A stretch of DNA of 62,202 nucleotides from Croceibacterium_B sp035470785 (GTDB lineage: Bacteria; Pseudomonadota; Alphaproteobacteria; Sphingomonadales; Sphingomonadaceae), in assembly GCA_035470785.1 (NCBI GenBank), contig DATIQN010000017.1, positions 1-62,202 on the forward strand. The letters run 5' to 3'. Below the pieces are notes generated by a model that saw only the letters and a list, made by a program, of their open reading frames with translations, was not told the origin of the DNA and did no database searches. Of this stretch, positions 52,407 through 62,202 are shown piece by piece (position 1 is the first letter of the stretch; each line of letters starts with the position of its first letter). The position numbers were made by a program, and so were the translations under genes.

Positions 52407-52812
52407 GCGGCGTCTCCATGATCTCGGTCAGGACGCCGCCCATGTCCTTCGGGTGGACGAAGAAGATCAGCGTCCCGTGCGCGCCGATGCGCGGCTCGCC
52501 GAGCACGCGGCAGCCCTGCCCCTCAAACCACGCCTTGGCTTCGTGGATCTCCGGCACCTCGAAGCACAGGTGATGCTGCCCGCCATGCGGATTGCGCGCG
52601 AGGAAGCCGGCAATCGGCGAATCCACCCCCAGGGGCTCGAGCAGCTCGATCTGGCTGTTCGGCGTATCGACGAAGCACACCCGCACGCCTTGCGAGGGTA
52701 AGTCGAACGGCTCGCGGATCACGTCCGCGCCCATGACGTCGCGCCAGAACGCAATCGCCTTGTCGAGCGAGGGCGTGGCGACGCCGACATGGTTCAGGCG
52801 GCCGAGTTTCAT
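52393..52812 (-). CDS. mce: Methylmalonyl-CoA epimerase
   Basis: It interconverts (S)- and (R)-methylmalonyl-CoA between PCC and the mutase. The 139-residue VOC-fold protein has GRLNHVGVATPSLDKAI (metal His), SQIELLEPLG, GGQHHLCFEV and the late Glu in GVLTEIMET. The ATG at 52812 overlaps the stop of the preceding membrane protein gene. Confidence 0.93.
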   Translation of the reverse strand: MKLGRLNHVGVATPSLDKAIAFWRDVMGADVIREPFDLPSQGVRVCFVDTPNSQIELLEPLGVDSPIAGFLARNPHGGQHHLCFEVPEIHEAKAWFEGQGCRVLGEPRIGAHGTLIFFVHPKDMGGVLTEIMETPRGDH

Positions 52813-53035
52813 CAAAGCAGTCCGATCAGTCGCGGGCTGACAAAGATGCCAATCAGCCCGAACCAGAACGCAGCGAAGGCCGTCGCGCTGACCACGCACC
52901 GGAAGGACCTCGGCTCTGCCTCTTGCTTTACCCAGCCGTGAGTTCTTACACGGCCATGCCGACGGGCATTATAAAGGCTCCGCACGCCCAGCGCCGACAC
53001 AAGCAAGCCGAGAGGTCCGAGAGCGTAGTATCCAG

Positions 53036-53039
<4 letters not shown>
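52812..53039 (-). CDS. Small membrane protein between pccB and mce
   Basis: A 75-residue protein with two predicted helices (YALGPLGLLVSALGV and VVSATAFAAFWFGLIGIFVSPRLIGLL) joined by a basic loop. Overlaps with pccB (4 bases) and mce (1 base) indicate translation as part of the pcc array. No family recognised. Confidence 0.65.
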
Positions 53040-54568
<1,529 letters not shown>

Positions 54569-54585
54569 GCGCTCTCCCGGCGTGT

Positions 54586-54610
54586 GTTACGCTTTAGTTG
54601 CGGCCGTAAC
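54586..54610. promoter_or_regulatory. Inverted repeat before pccB
   Basis: GTTACG-N13-CGTAAC is centred about 30 bases before the pccB ATG, in the 199-base region 54569-54767. It could be an operator for the propionate array; evidence is only the symmetry and position. Confidence 0.35.
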
Positions 54611-54767
54611 CGGACGCGCCGATGGGGGCAAGTGGCTGAGCAGACGATGCGGATCGCCCGGACCTTGCCGGGACGATCAGCAGCGCATGCACTGCTCCAT
54701 TCGAACCCTCAGCGACGTCCTCCTGGTGGTCGAGCGCTGCGAGTTCTCGCCGTGGCCGCGACGGCGA

Positions 54768-55304
54768 TCAACGTGTGCCGGGGTTCGCCTTTTTTGCCCT
54801 GCTGGCGTCGATTTCCGCGCGCGTGACGATGCCGTCCTTGTTCGTGTCCAATCTGTCGAAATCGGCCACCTCTGCAGCGAGAAATTCCTCGCGGCTGACC
54901 TGACCGTCGTGATTGGTATCCATGCGGGTGATGATCGGCTGGGCATCGAAAGCCGGAGGCTGGCCGATCAGGTGGGCAAATTCGTCCGCGCTGAGGCTGC
55001 CGTTGTGATCCAGGTCCAACTGCTTGAACAGCGCGCTATTGCGTGCCTTCGCCTGCGCCAACCACACGGCGCGCCTGTTCTGTTCGATCTCGGCCTTGCT
55101 GAGCTTGCCGTCCTTGTTGGCATCGATCCGGTCGAACTCGGTGCCTGAGTTGGCACGAAATGCCTCCCGCGAGACACTCCCCTTGTTCGCCGCGTTTACT
55201 GTCGGTGCTGGGGCATTCGTCTGGGGCTTGGTGACGGCAGCGCTTGCCGCCGTCATTCCGACAACCGCAGCGAGCGGAATGAGCATCCAGTACTGCAACC
55301 GCAT
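54768..55304 (-). CDS. Exported EF-hand calcium-binding protein
   Basis: A 178-residue protein with a signal peptide (to about residue 22) and four EF-hand loops: 61-72 (DANKDGKLSKAE), 97-108 (DLDHNGSLSADE), 129-140 (DTNHDGQVSREE) and 153-164 (DTNKDGIVTRAE). All four have the canonical metal-binding positions, so it should bind Ca2+ in the periplasm or outside. TTAGGAGG precedes the ATG. Role unknown; possibly surface or calcium homeostasis. Confidence 0.9.
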   Translation of the reverse strand: MRLQYWMLIPLAAVVGMTAASAAVTKPQTNAPAPTVNAANKGSVSREAFRANSGTEFDRIDANKDGKLSKAEIEQNRRAVWLAQAKARNSALFKQLDLDHNGSLSADEFAHLIGQPPAFDAQPIITRMDTNHDGQVSREEFLAAEVADFDRLDTNKDGIVTRAEIDASRAKKANPGTR

Positions 55305-55378
55305 GACGATAACCTCCTAATTCAAAGCGGGATAAATATGAGAACGGGCGAACTGGGCGGTCCCTTCACCCGGTTCGC

Positions 55379-57529
55379 TCAAGAACTGAGCTTAAGGTCC
55401 AGGCCGTCCAGCAAGGGCTGCAGTCCGGGGCCGTATTTCTTCCCGCGCTTCATCGCCGACTTGTAGATCGGCTTGCGCACTTGGGCGACGCTGGCGGTCT
55501 TGACCGGCCGGGTCGAGGCATGAAACTCCAGGCAAACCGGGTCCCACTCCAAGCCGACGAACTCGATCAGTTCGCGCGCGGCCTTCTCGGTATCGCCAAC
55601 GACTTCTTCGTATACGACGTCGGTCATCACTCCTGGCGGCAAGACCCTCTTCCAGTGCTCCATCAGGCTGTCGTATTGCCGGTAATAGCGCCCGATCTCT
55701 CCCAGGTCATAACTGTGCGGCATGTCGTCTTTGAACAGTTTCGAGAACGCGGACAGGCAGGTGTCGACGGGATCACGCCGGGTGTTAATGATCTTCGCCT
55801 TGGGAAAGAGAAGGTGAATAAGACCAACAAAGAAATAATTGGTCAAGAGCTTGTCGGTTACCTTCTTGGCGTCACCCGCCATCGACATGATATCTACCAG
55901 ATAGCGACTAGCCATGATTTCATATTGGCTTTCGGATAGCTCGCTCATGAGGTCCGGGTAACGCGACAACGACGGAAAACGGTCGCGTAGGAGGTGAAGC
56001 GCCTTGCTTAGATACTTGACCTCACCAGCGCCGAAAACGTCCGGGTGACTCGAAATGATCTGCTCGACCAGAGTCGAACCCGAACGAGGCATGCCGACAA
56101 TGAAGACCAGTTTATCGTTGTCGCTGCCCTTGAACGGCCGATCGACGAATATTTCGGGAGGGAAGGCCTTCTTGATGCCATCGAAAAAGGCATAGGTCTC
56201 CTCTTCGACATAGCGAAGTTGCGCCCTTTTCAGACGGCCGCCGGCGATGTAGTGCTCCAACGCCTTTTCATGCTGCCCGGTATCGTCCAACGCCTTTGCG
56301 TAAGCGAAGTGCATGGGAAGCAGGCGTTCGGAGTTTTGGTCCTCGACCGCCTCCATAATGGCTTCAATCCGTTCGAACAGCTCCGTTTCCTTGGAGAAAT
56401 CCACCAAATCGTTGAGGTTCGCGTAGGCACCGTACATCGTGTCGTTGAGCTGCAGGGCCTTGAGAATTTGCTCGCGGGCCTCGCTCAGACGCCCTACAGA
56501 TTTGAGCGCGACGCCATAGAAATTGAGCGCCTCCGCTTGGTCAGGGTTCAGCTCGAGCGATTTTTCGAGAAGCTCGATGGCCTCATCGTAACGGTCAAGT
56601 TCATGCATGACCTGGCCCAGCACTGTCAGCGCTTCGCCATTGGAGGGGTCATCTTCAAGGACCATCCTGCATGCCTGCTCCGCAGCCTGATGGTTGCTGC
56701 GCTTCAACTGAATGCGTGCGGTCAGGACCAGGCTCTTCGGATTGCGCGGGGCGAACTTCAAGACCTCGCTCATCTCCCTCAGAGCGTCGACGTCCCTGCT
56801 TTCGGCATGATAGATTGAGGCGATATTGTTGTAGGCATCGACGTAGCGCGGATTCTGCAGGATTGCTTTTCTCAGCGCATGCTCGGCCTTTTCGGTTTCC
56901 TTGAGCTCGCTCAGCAAGGTGCCCAGGTTGTTATATGCCTCAGGATAGACTTCCCGATGCGCGAGGGCGTCCTGGTAGGCCTTCATTGCACCGTCAACGT
57001 CGCCGGTCATGCGCAACGCGTTGCCCAAGTTGTTGTAAGCTTCAGCGAACGCCGGGTCGATTGCAATGGCGGCCTGATAGCACTTGACCGCGTCGTCGTA
57101 TTCCTTGCGATCGTAGCGAACGATTCCCAGGTTGTTTTGCGCCTGAGCATTGGTCGGATCGAGCCGGACAGCCTCGAGCAGGGCGATCAGGGCATCGGCA
57201 TGATCGCCTTTCGTCCGTAAGATCTCGCCCAGATTGGCGTGGTAGCTCGCTATCTTCGGCGCTAGCTTGATCGCCCGTTTGACACTGGCGACACCTTCTT
57301 TGGCATTGCCCAATGCGTTCAGGCAAACGCCAAGGATGTTGTGCGCATCCGAGAGGGTGGGCTTATGCTTGATGATCTGTCTGCAGACATTGATCGCCTG
57401 CTTGTAGCGTCCTCGGCGGTACAGTTCTCCCGCCAGGGCGATGGCGTCGCTTTCGCCCATCTGCATGGTGCCCTTTTGCACCTTTTCGATCATTTCGTCG
57501 GTAACGCGGCTGGCCTTGTTGGGCTGCAT
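55379..57529 (-). CDS. TPR-repeat sulfotransferase
   Basis: A 716-residue cytoplasmic protein. Tandem TPR repeats fill roughly residues 10-400 (AYNNLGNALRMTGDVDGAM and similar 34-residue units). The C-terminal sulfotransferase domain starts near 474 with the PAPS 5'-phosphosulfate loop PRSGST at 481-486 and FPKAKIINTRRDPVDTCLSAF (3'-phosphate site). It would transfer sulfate from PAPS to an unknown acceptor recognised through the TPRs. It lies beside the autotransporter on the same strand, separated by a hairpin. Confidence 0.9.
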   Translation of the reverse strand: MQPNKASRVTDEMIEKVQKGTMQMGESDAIALAGELYRRGRYKQAINVCRQIIKHKPTLSDAHNILGVCLNALGNAKEGVASVKRAIKLAPKIASYHANLGEILRTKGDHADALIALLEAVRLDPTNAQAQNNLGIVRYDRKEYDDAVKCYQAAIAIDPAFAEAYNNLGNALRMTGDVDGAMKAYQDALAHREVYPEAYNNLGTLLSELKETEKAEHALRKAILQNPRYVDAYNNIASIYHAESRDVDALREMSEVLKFAPRNPKSLVLTARIQLKRSNHQAAEQACRMVLEDDPSNGEALTVLGQVMHELDRYDEAIELLEKSLELNPDQAEALNFYGVALKSVGRLSEAREQILKALQLNDTMYGAYANLNDLVDFSKETELFERIEAIMEAVEDQNSERLLPMHFAYAKALDDTGQHEKALEHYIAGGRLKRAQLRYVEEETYAFFDGIKKAFPPEIFVDRPFKGSDNDKLVFIVGMPRSGSTLVEQIISSHPDVFGAGEVKYLSKALHLLRDRFPSLSRYPDLMSELSESQYEIMASRYLVDIMSMAGDAKKVTDKLLTNYFFVGLIHLLFPKAKIINTRRDPVDTCLSAFSKLFKDDMPHSYDLGEIGRYYRQYDSLMEHWKRVLPPGVMTDVVYEEVVGDTEKAARELIEFVGLEWDPVCLEFHASTRPVKTASVAQVRKPIYKSAMKRGKKYGPGLQPLLDGLDLKLSS

Positions 57530-57651
57530 TTGAAAGTTTCCGCCAAAGTTGGTTGGTGAGCACTCGAAGTCGTTATGACCGAATACCCTACTTGCTCGCG
57601 AATGGGTACCGCCGACCTGATGACATAGGTGACGCCGGCCGCAAATAGGGA

Positions 57652-57678
57652 AGGGGCGCGTCCTTCGAACGCGCCCCT
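57652..57678 (-). terminator. Hairpin terminator after the autotransporter gene
   Basis: A perfect 10-bp stem (AGGGGCGCGT / ACGCGCCCCT) with a 7-base loop, 24 bases after the autotransporter stop. The minus-strand trailing bases (TCCCTATTTGC) form only a weak U-tract. Confidence 0.6.
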
Positions 57679-57701
57679 CACCTTTTCACCTAACTTCGAA
57701 C

Positions 57702-60700
57702 TTAGTTGCCCGAGCCGGGCCCGTAAGTGATCTCGACGCGGCGGTTCTGAAGCTCCCGCACGCCGTCAGCAGTCGGGACACGCGGCATCGTCTCGCCGAA
57801 CGCCTTGCTGGTGATCGCGCTTCCGGCAACGCCGTGACTGGTGAGATACGTCGTGACACTCGTATCGCGCCGTTGCGACAGGCCCATGTTGTACTTGTCC
57901 GAACCCGACCGGTCGGTGTGGCCGGCCAGCATGATCGGCACTGTACCGCAGTTGCCATACGCGGTGATCGCGCTGTCGAGGATCGTCGCAGCCTCGGGCG
58001 TGATGTCCGACTTATCCCAGTCGAAGAACACGATGTACGGCCCCGAGTTGCACACCGGCGCCGGCGGCGGCGGAGGCGGAGGCGGAGGCGGCGGCGGCGG
58101 AGGCGGAGGCGGCGGAGGCGGCGCCGGAGGCGGCGGCGGAGGTGCCGCATGGCCGAAGTGGTACGTCAGGCTGCCATAAAAGGCGTTGTCCTTCAGATCG
58201 CTGGCGAACCGGCCCTGGTATCCGATGCGGCCCGTGAAATCGCTGCCCATCGCTGCCGCCAGGCTGAACCCGGCCATAACCGAATCCCTCTTGGTGTAAG
58301 GCGAAACGACCGTGAAGTAGTTCAAGCCCGGAGCATCCGCGAAGCGGGCGGTCGATGCGAAGTACCCGTCGCCGCTGTCGTGGCGGTACATGACCTTGGC
58401 CTCGGGGATGATGCCGCCCAAATCTCCGGCCCACTTCAGGCCCGCGAGGAACGAGGTCTGATGTTCGCTTTGAGCCGGCAGGTCGAGGTTGGCTCCCGGT
58501 ACACCGCCCTCGGTGAAGGCGTTGTAATGGCTGTCAGTGTAATCGACTCCGACGAACGGCGTCAGCCATGTCGCCCCAAGTCCGACGCGGGCACCAACTT
58601 CACCGTAACCCGACCAAATGCGCACATCCGGCTGACCGGTGATTACGCCCGCGGTCGAGAGGATGCCGACTGTGCGGGTGCTGGCACCATTCATCGAGGT
58701 GTAGCTGCCGTTGCCGCGGATGTAGAACGACCCGACATCGTAACCCGCCAGCAGGCCGATCTGGTAGCCGTCCGCGTGGATGCGGCCGTCCCAGCGGTCG
58801 AACTTGGCCTTCGACTCGCGATAACCGCCGAACGCACCGAAGGTGAAGTTCGAGGTCGTGTAGTCGATGCCAAGCAGAGCGAAGTAGCCGTCACCCTTGT
58901 AGCCGACCCCGTTGCCGTCGCTGTCGACGCGCGAGTCATTGTACCCGCCCAGCGCCCAGAGACGCACGCCGGAGCGATTGGGATCGCGGCAGGCGTCCAC
59001 GCGCATCTTGCTGATGGCGCAGTCGAACTGGTCGTTGACGAGCGTGTCGACCTGCAGACTGCCGTTCCGCAGGTTCTGCTGGTAGCTGGCGTACATGTCG
59101 CCCGAAAGCTGCGACAATGCTTCCGGATAGCTCGAGGCAGGAAGCAGGAACAGGTTCGCCACGAGCGCACCGTACGGGCCGGTTAGCGCCGTCGAATAGC
59201 CCGCCTCGATCCCGCCGCCGGTCGCCGCCTCGTTCGGGGTGAGACCCGCTACTGCGCCAAAGGCAACGCGCGTCATCGTCAGGTCGACGTTGTTGGCGTT
59301 GTCATAGCTTGCGACGAAGGACAGCAGCGGGGTGCCGGTGTTGACGACCACAGGCGATGCGAACGTGCCGGTCAGCGTGTTCGCGTCAATGATGTTATCG
59401 TAGAAGTAGCTGTTGGCGTAGAGCCCGTTCGAACTCGACGGCCGGACTTCCAGTGTCGCCCCGGTGATGTTCGCGGTGTTGGCGAAGATCTGCGGGTAGG
59501 TCGCGGCACCAGACGTATAGCTGGGCAGCTGCAGGGCAAGCTTGCCTCCTGCAGCAATGTTGAGCGCATCGACATTGACCACGGCGGGGCCGTCGTAAGA
59601 GGTGTTCGCGGTAGGCTCGTCCATCAGGTAGAGCGTGCCGCCGTTGAGGATGTTGAGAGTGCCCTCGAGCGCCCCATTCGGATTGACCACGCCGTCGAAG
59701 CCGGTTTCGCCCGAAGACACGTTGATCGTGTCGACCGGCGAAATATCGATGTTGCCGTAGATATAGCCCTTGGTCGTGCCATTGGCCTTCAGGTTGATGA
59801 CGGCCGCGTTGGGCGAACCCGACGTGTCGATCGCCACGCCATGCTTCCAGGTCGCACCGTTGTCGGTGCTCTGGCGGGCGATGATCGTGCCACCGGTGTT
59901 GTTGAGCGTGAACACGTCCAACGGACCCGGCACGGCCGTGCCGAGATCCGTGCCCACGAGCACACCATAAGCCTTCGCGACATTGGTGACCGCACCGCCA
60001 TTCGTCTGGGCCGAAACCTTGATCGTCCCGGTGTTGGTCACCGTGACGTTGTTTACGGCCGAGGTCATCTTGATGCCCGTCGCCACGGCGGACGCGGTCG
60101 AAGCACCGGTCGCAATGGCGTTTGCGGACAATGTGCCCGAATTGGTGATCGAACCGTTCAATGTGCCCGACAGGCTGTTGTCGGCAAAGAAGCCCATGCC
60201 GTTTGCCACGGCAGTGCCAGCGGTGTCCCCATGGGCCTTCGCCGTCACCGTGAAGGTGCCGGAGTTGGCTACATTGAGGTCGAGCGGATCGCCCGAGGCG
60301 GCATACCCGCCAGCGTAGGCACTTGCCCCGGCGGTCGTCCCGGCGGCAATCGCCGTCGCGTTGACCGTGAAGGTACCGGTGTTGGCAAAGTTGGCCTGGG
60401 CTGCCGTGCCGTAGACATGTTGCCCCACGCCGCCCGCGATGGCGAAAGCACTGCCTGTAGTCGCTCCCGTTGCCACGGCCTTGCCGCTAACGGTGAATGT
60501 GCCCGCGTTGGTGAAGCTATTGGCTGCCGTCGACGCGGCAGTGGCGTGTTGGCTGGCACCGGCAACGTTAGCGTGCGCGTCGGCAACCTTGCCCGAAGCA
60601 GTCGCATTGGCCGCCACGCTAATGGTCTTGAGCGCCGCATTGCTGATCGAGGCGGACGCATCCGACCCAAGCGCATCCTGATGAATGCCCTTCGCCGTAG

Positions 60701-62202
60701 CATAGGCGTTGCCGGCTTGGTCGCCCGCGGCGATGGCGGTCGCGCCGACGGTGAGCGTGCCCGAATTGTCAAGCGTAACAGTCGAGCCATTGGCATACTG
60801 ATAGATGGCCGGAGTTACGTAGGCCCTGGCCGTCGCGGTATCGTTCGTGCCGGCCGCACCTGCCACGGCATCAGCATTGGCGACTATGGTGATCGTGCCA
60901 TTGTTGGTCAGCGACGCGCTCGCCACGCCGTTCGGAGCGCTTGCGTCTTGGTAAATTCCAGATTCGATGCTCGCCCTCGCATAGGCGTCGGTGGCGGCAT
61001 GCGCAGCAGCATTGGCGGCGATGTTGATCGCGCCGGTGGACGCGTTGGTCAGCGATACCGAGGCATCGCCATTGCTCGCATAGGCGTATTGAGAGATGCC
61101 AGAGGAGACGGAGGCATAGGCGTCGGCGTACTTGGTTCCCCCCGTCGCCGCGCCATTGGCGGTGATGTTGATCGTGCCTGAATTGCCGAGCGCTACCGAG
61201 GCGTTGTGACCGGCGCCATAGGCATCAGCATTTTGGTAAATCCCGGTATCAACGGAGGCAGAGGCATAGGCACTGTGGGCGCCGTTTGCGACAGCACCGG
61301 CGGCGATGTTTATCGTGCCGCTGTTGGTCAGCGAGACCGAGGCATCGCCATCGCTTGCATAGGCGTGTTGGTAGACGCCAGAGGAAACGGAGGCAGAGGC
61401 ATCGGCATAGCCAGCATTGGCCGCCGCCGCGGCGTTGGCGGTGATGTTAATCGTACCCGAATTGTCGAGCGCTACCGACGCGGTGTGGCCGGCGCCATGG
61501 GCATAAGCGTTTTGGGAAATGCCGCTGTTAACGGTGGCAGAGGCATAGGCACTGGTGGCGCCATTCGCAACAGCATTGGCGGCGATGTTGATCGTGCCGG
61601 TGGACGCATTCGTCAGCGAGACCGAAGCATTGCCATCGCTCGCATAGGCGTATTGCGAAATGGCATCGGAGACGTAGGCAGAGGCATCGGCGTTGGCGGT
61701 GCCGGCCGTCGCCGCGGCGTTCGCGGTGATGTTGAGCGTGCCCGAATTGTCAAGCGCTACCGAGGCGGCATTGCCGGCGCCATGGGCAGAAGCGTCTTGG
61801 GAAATGGCAGTATCAACGGAGGCAGAGGCATTGGCACTGGTGGCGCCGTTCGCGACAGCATTGGCTGTGATGTTTATCGTGCCGCTGTTGGTCAGCGAGA
61901 CCGACGCATCGCCATTGCTCGCATAGGCGTATTGAGAGATGCCATAAGTGACTGAGGCAGAGGCGTCGGCATAGCCAGCCGTGGCCGCCGCCGCGGCGTT
62001 TGCGGTGATGTTGAGCGTACCCGAATTGTCGAGCGCTACCGAAGCGGTGTGGCCGGCGCCATGGGCATAAGCGTTTTGGGTAATGCCGGTATCAACGGAG
62101 GCCGAGGCATAGGCACTGTGGGCGCCGTTCGCGACAGCACCGGCGGCGATGTTTATCGTGCCGCTGTTGGTCAGCGAGACCGAGGCATCGCCATCGCTTG
62201 CA
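57702..62202 (-). CDS. Giant autotransporter adhesin with C-terminal OmpA domain (5' truncated)
   Basis: A surface protein of at least 1,499 residues; the frame stays open to the window end, so the signal peptide is not seen. Passenger: repeated beta-solenoid units with N-S-G-T-I-N-I cores. From about 60.9 kb upward they form near-identical units of about 93-95 residues. Next is an autotransporter-type beta-barrel (about 58,150-59,270; GYNDSRVDSDGNGVGYKGD, ending GSLTYHFGH). A Pro linker with 6 and then 20 consecutive prolines follows. The end is an OmpA-like peptidoglycan-binding domain (FFDWDKSDITPEA, LAGHTDRSGSDKYNMGLSQRR). It probably displays an adhesin while anchoring to the wall. Confidence 0.9.
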   Translation of the reverse strand, partial: ASDGDASVSLTNSGTINIAAGAVANGAHSAYASASVDTGITQNAYAHGAGHTASVALDNSGTLNITANAAAAATAGYADASASVTYGISQYAYASNGDASVSLTNSGTINITANAVANGATSANASASVDTAISQDASAHGAGNAASVALDNSGTLNITANAAATAGTANADASAYVSDAISQYAYASDGNASVSLTNASTGTINIAANAVANGATSAYASATVNSGISQNAYAHGAGHTASVALDNSGTINITANAAAAANAGYADASASVSSGVYQHAYASDGDASVSLTNSGTINIAAGAVANGAHSAYASASVDTGIYQNADAYGAGHNASVALGNSGTINITANGAATGGTKYADAYASVSSGISQYAYASNGDASVSLTNASTGAINIAANAAAHAATDAYARASIESGIYQDASAPNGVASASLTNNGTITIVANADAVAGAAGTNDTATARAYVTPAIYQYANGSTVTLDNSGTLTVGATAIAAGDQAGNAYATAKGIHQDALGSDASASISNAALKTISVAANATASGKVADAHANVAGASQHATAASTAANSFTNAGTFTVSGKAVATGATTGSAFAIAGGVGQHVYGTAAQANFANTGTFTVNATAIAAGTTAGASAYAGGYAASGDPLDLNVANSGTFTVTAKAHGDTAGTAVANGMGFFADNSLSGTLNGSITNSGTLSANAIATGASTASAVATGIKMTSAVNNVTVTNTGTIKVSAQTNGGAVTNVAKAYGVLVGTDLGTAVPGPLDVFTLNNTGGTIIARQSTDNGATWKHGVAIDTSGSPNAAVINLKANGTTKGYIYGNIDISPVDTINVSSGETGFDGVVNPNGALEGTLNILNGGTLYLMDEPTANTSYDGPAVVNVDALNIAAGGKLALQLPSYTSGAATYPQIFANTANITGATLEVRPSSSNGLYANSYFYDNIIDANTLTGTFASPVVVNTGTPLLSFVASYDNANNVDLTMTRVAFGAVAGLTPNEAATGGGIEAGYSTALTGPYGALVANLFLLPASSYPEALSQLSGDMYASYQQNLRNGSLQVDTLVNDQFDCAISKMRVDACRDPNRSGVRLWALGGYNDSRVDSDGNGVGYKGDGYFALLGIDYTTSNFTFGAFGGYRESKAKFDRWDGRIHADGYQIGLLAGYDVGSFYIRGNGSYTSMNGASTRTVGILSTAGVITGQPDVRIWSGYGEVGARVGLGATWLTPFVGVDYTDSHYNAFTEGGVPGANLDLPAQSEHQTSFLAGLKWAGDLGGIIPEAKVMYRHDSGDGYFASTARFADAPGLNYFTVVSPYTKRDSVMAGFSLAAAMGSDFTGRIGYQGRFASDLKDNAFYGSLTYHFGHAAPPPPPPAPPPPPPPPPPPPPPPPPPPPAPVCNSGPYIVFFDWDKSDITPEAATILDSAITAYGNCGTVPIMLAGHTDRSGSDKYNMGLSQRRDTSVTTYLTSHGVAGSAITSKAFGETMPRVPTADGVRELQNRRVEITYGPGSGN
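58057..58143. repeat. GC-only triplet tract coding for polyproline
   Basis: A tract of CGG/AGG triplets on the plus strand (CCG/CCT proline codons on the coding strand) between the barrel and OmpA domain. It is prone to slippage, so the linker length may vary among strains. Confidence 0.85.
60940..62202. repeat. Tandem coding repeats of about 279-285 bp in the passenger
   Basis: The conserved segment reading AGCGCTACCGA on the plus strand recurs at about 61,188, 61,467, 61,752 and 62,031, giving periods of 279, 285 and 279 bp (93-95 codons). Each unit holds two related halves (VALDNSGTINI and VSLTNSGTINI). The repeats continue past the window edge. Confidence 0.9.

Noticed and set aside
57834..59186. 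Plus-strand open frames opposite the autotransporter, including Gly-rich and Arg-rich runs
   Set aside because: They arise from the proline-codon tract and barrel codons read backwards; the minus-strand frame has clear domains.
60940..62202. Regularly spaced repeats that might look like a CRISPR array or satellite
   Set aside because: The repeats stay in one coding frame, have a period near 280 bp and encode NSGTINI beta-solenoid units.

Overview
The window is a GC-rich, gene-dense chromosomal segment with mostly operonic genes, many joined by ATGA or GTGA stop/start overlaps. The gene content points to an alphaproteobacterium and most probably a sphingomonad (Sphingomonadales). The clues are a LigA/LigB protocatechuate 4,5-dioxygenase with a lignostilbene dioxygenase, homogentisate catabolism, a compact VirB locus, a FixNOQP/FixGHIS cbb3 locus with Fnr and heme-PAS FixL/FixJ regulators, and a propionyl-CoA operon carrying biotin genes. 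I saw no rRNA, tRNA, insertion sequence, prophage or CRISPR array. No gene-free stretch exceeds 300 bases.

Layout. 1-4.3 kb: end of a sugar MFS transporter, then hmgA-fahA-maiA (homogentisate to fumarate and acetoacetate) and a small lipoprotein. 4.4-8.5 kb (minus strand): a Lys-rich small protein, ppx and ppk. 8.6-16.5 kb: a phosphate module with a PhoB-like regulator whose receiver has lost its phosphorylation residues, phoU-pstBACS on the minus strand, a phosphate-type porin and a second pstS. Four candidate Pho boxes control this module. 16.6-24.3 kb: a VirB type IV secretion cluster (B1, B2, B3, B4, B6, B9, B10, B11) without B5, B7, B8 or D4.

24.3-35.1 kb: an Fnr regulator overlapping virB11, a convergent OmpW, and then ccoNOQP-ccoGHIS, a Cys-rich small protein and hemN, with an Fnr box before ccoN. 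35.2-37.9 kb (minus): lignostilbene dioxygenase and ligAB. 38.1-43.1 kb: universal stress protein, quinone-reductase-like flavoprotein, L,D-transpeptidase, FixJ-like regulator, heme-PAS FixL-like kinase and an unknown protein. A shared about 20-bp motif occurs five times: in the ccoN/ompW, ligA/usp and L,D-transpeptidase promoter regions, and twice upstream of the unknown gene. I infer that it is the operator of an oxygen-limitation regulon.

43.4-54.6 kb (minus): one long co-oriented array, pccB-(membrane protein)-mce-scpA-(small ORFs)-DMT transporter-bioB-(membrane protein)-pccA-bioF-bioD-bioA. It joins the propionyl-CoA to succinyl-CoA pathway to synthesis of the biotin that PccA needs. 54.8-62.2 kb (minus): an EF-hand protein, a TPR-sulfotransferase and a giant repeat-rich autotransporter with an OmpA-type peptidoglycan-binding domain after a polyproline linker. 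The autotransporter is cut by the window end.
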